Below are positions 63,372 to 64,000 of a stretch of DNA of 64,000 bases, one piece after another; the first letter of the stretch is position 1; each line of letters opens with the position of its first letter. The DNA lies in NCBI GenBank assembly GCA_016710635.1, contig JADJVL010000006.1, positions 124,001 through 188,000 of the forward strand. The letters run 5' to 3'. The stretch comes from Holophagaceae bacterium (GTDB taxonomy: Bacteria; Acidobacteriota; Holophagae; Holophagales; Holophagaceae). The position numbers and the translations under genes are program-made. The notes beneath the pieces were generated by a model. The model saw only the letters and a list, made by a program, of their open reading frames with translations, searched no databases and was not told the origin of the DNA.

Positions 63372-64000
63372 CAGATCACGATCTTCTCATGCACCAGCGC
63401 GCCCTCTTGGAACCGCGTCCAGCGCAGGGGCGTGCAGTCCACGGTCTGGTACTTGCCCGTGATGATCAGCTCGGCGAGGGCGATGCCCACCGCCGGGCTT
63501 TCCATGGCGCCGTGGCCGCTGTAGCCCACCTGGAGCAGCAGCCCGGGATGATTGCCATGCCAGCCGACGATGGCGTTGTGGTCGGCGCTGTTGGTGTCGT
63601 AGAGGCTGCCCCAGCCGGACTTCAGCTTGCACACGGCGGTGCTGGGGATGCGCTCCTGCATGGGCAGGTTCACCTCGTCCCGGTAGTAGTCCGGCTCGAA
63701 GGTCGTGTCGAAGCTGTCGGGGGCGTCCTTCCGGGCCTTGCCGATCATCAGGTTGCCGGCCTCGTGCTTGAAGTAGATGCCCTGGTCGATGATGGTGAGC
63801 GGGATCTGGTGCCAGCGCTCGTCCTCGTGGGGGTGGCCCGGGAAGTCGGTGATGAACATCATCCGCTTCTGGCTGATGACCGGGCAGAGGTCCGCATCCG
63901 GCAGGCCGCTGCGCTTCAGCAGCTCGTTGATCCAGGGGCCTGTGCAGCAGGCGACCATGCCGGCTTCAACCCGTTCCTCGCTCCCGTCGGCGCCCTTCAG
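63371..64000 (-). CDS. FAD-dependent amino-acid oxidase-like protein, partial
   Basis: The C-terminal 209 residues of a DAO-type flavoprotein; the N-terminus with the FAD-binding Rossmann motif lies beyond the window. Visible are ACCTGPWINELLKRSG, the substrate-side strands CPVISQKRMMFIT, and the FAD-closing LLLQVGYSGHGAMESPAVGIALAELI. This family oxidises amino acids such as glycine, sarcosine or proline. The exact substrate cannot be told. Confidence 0.85.
   Translation of the reverse strand: MKGADGSEERVEAGMVACCTGPWINELLKRSGLPDADLCPVISQKRMMFITDFPGHPHEDERWHQIPLTIIDQGIYFKHEAGNLMIGKARKDAPDSFDTTFEPDYYRDEVNLPMQERIPSTAVCKLKSGWGSLYDTNSADHNAIVGWHGNHPGLLLQVGYSGHGAMESPAVGIALAELIITGKYQTVDCTPLRWTRFQEGALVHEKIVI

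Overview
The window is GC-rich, densely packed bacterial chromosome. The organism is probably an acidobacterium of the Holophagae type (Geothrix/Holophaga-like). That is an inference from the gene set: an ArgF'-type arginine cluster, an MqnP-like prenyltransferase, paired DUF422 membrane proteins, an Oar-like TonB receptor, DUF4388 and FHA signalling proteins, and RecBCD. No rRNA is present to confirm it. Most genes start with overlapping stop/start codons, so operons are easy to follow.

Layout. 81-1995: pdxJ, a receiver protein and a DUF4388 protein in one operon. 2040-3425: a composite intergenic repeat that looks split by a decayed IS110-type element. 3485-8899: xerC-like recombinase, a frameshifted acyl-CoA ligase, a UbiA/MqnP prenyltransferase, a frameshifted M23 peptidase and a bactofilin. 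8906-17929: a nine-gene minus-strand arginine operon (argD, argF', argB, argE, argH, argG, a P-loop protein, argC) divergent from argR, with GCAT..ATGC operators between them. 18563-19190: two more copies of the composite repeat between convergent argR and ruvB. 19203-27214: ruvB, an FHA-GAF kinase, ispF, a badly decayed CCA-adding enzyme gene in AT-richer DNA, a GNAT enzyme, an orphan E1-alpha and an amidohydrolase-TPR protein. 27442-32057: a MacA/MacB-like tripartite exporter (one permease frameshifted). 32140-38150: a small hypothetical protein, two DUF422 proteins and a large kinase-ATPase-TPR protein. 38172-46718: TonB receptor, udk, upp, a DUF1688/URC4 protein, a URC1-type GTP-cyclohydrolase-II homologue and a (methyl)malonate-semialdehyde dehydrogenase. 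Together these look like a complete uracil catabolic (URC) locus. 46849-50408: a rhodanese, two members of an unrecognised secreted-protein family and an HTH protein. 50489-59283: recC, recB (broken), recD. 59290-61528: an AT-rich scar with an integrase tail, a third member of the secreted family, a headless gene remnant, and a duplicated tRNA-Lys 3' end next to intact tRNA-Lys(CTT). 61590-64000: trpS, an M50 protease and a partial FAD oxidoreductase.

The most interesting items are the URC-type pyrimidine degradation cluster with its own malonate-semialdehyde dehydrogenase; the three-member secreted family, at least two members of which are translationally coupled to headless gene ends (a possible polymorphic toxin/immunity graveyard); the P-loop protein embedded in the arginine operon; and the hairpin-plus-minisatellite repeat interrupted by an IS110 remnant.

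Several conserved genes carry one-base frameshifts, some in short C runs (acyl-CoA ligase, M23 peptidase, exporter permease, recB). These may be sequencing errors. The CCA enzyme and one secreted-family gene have several lesions each and look truly decayed.
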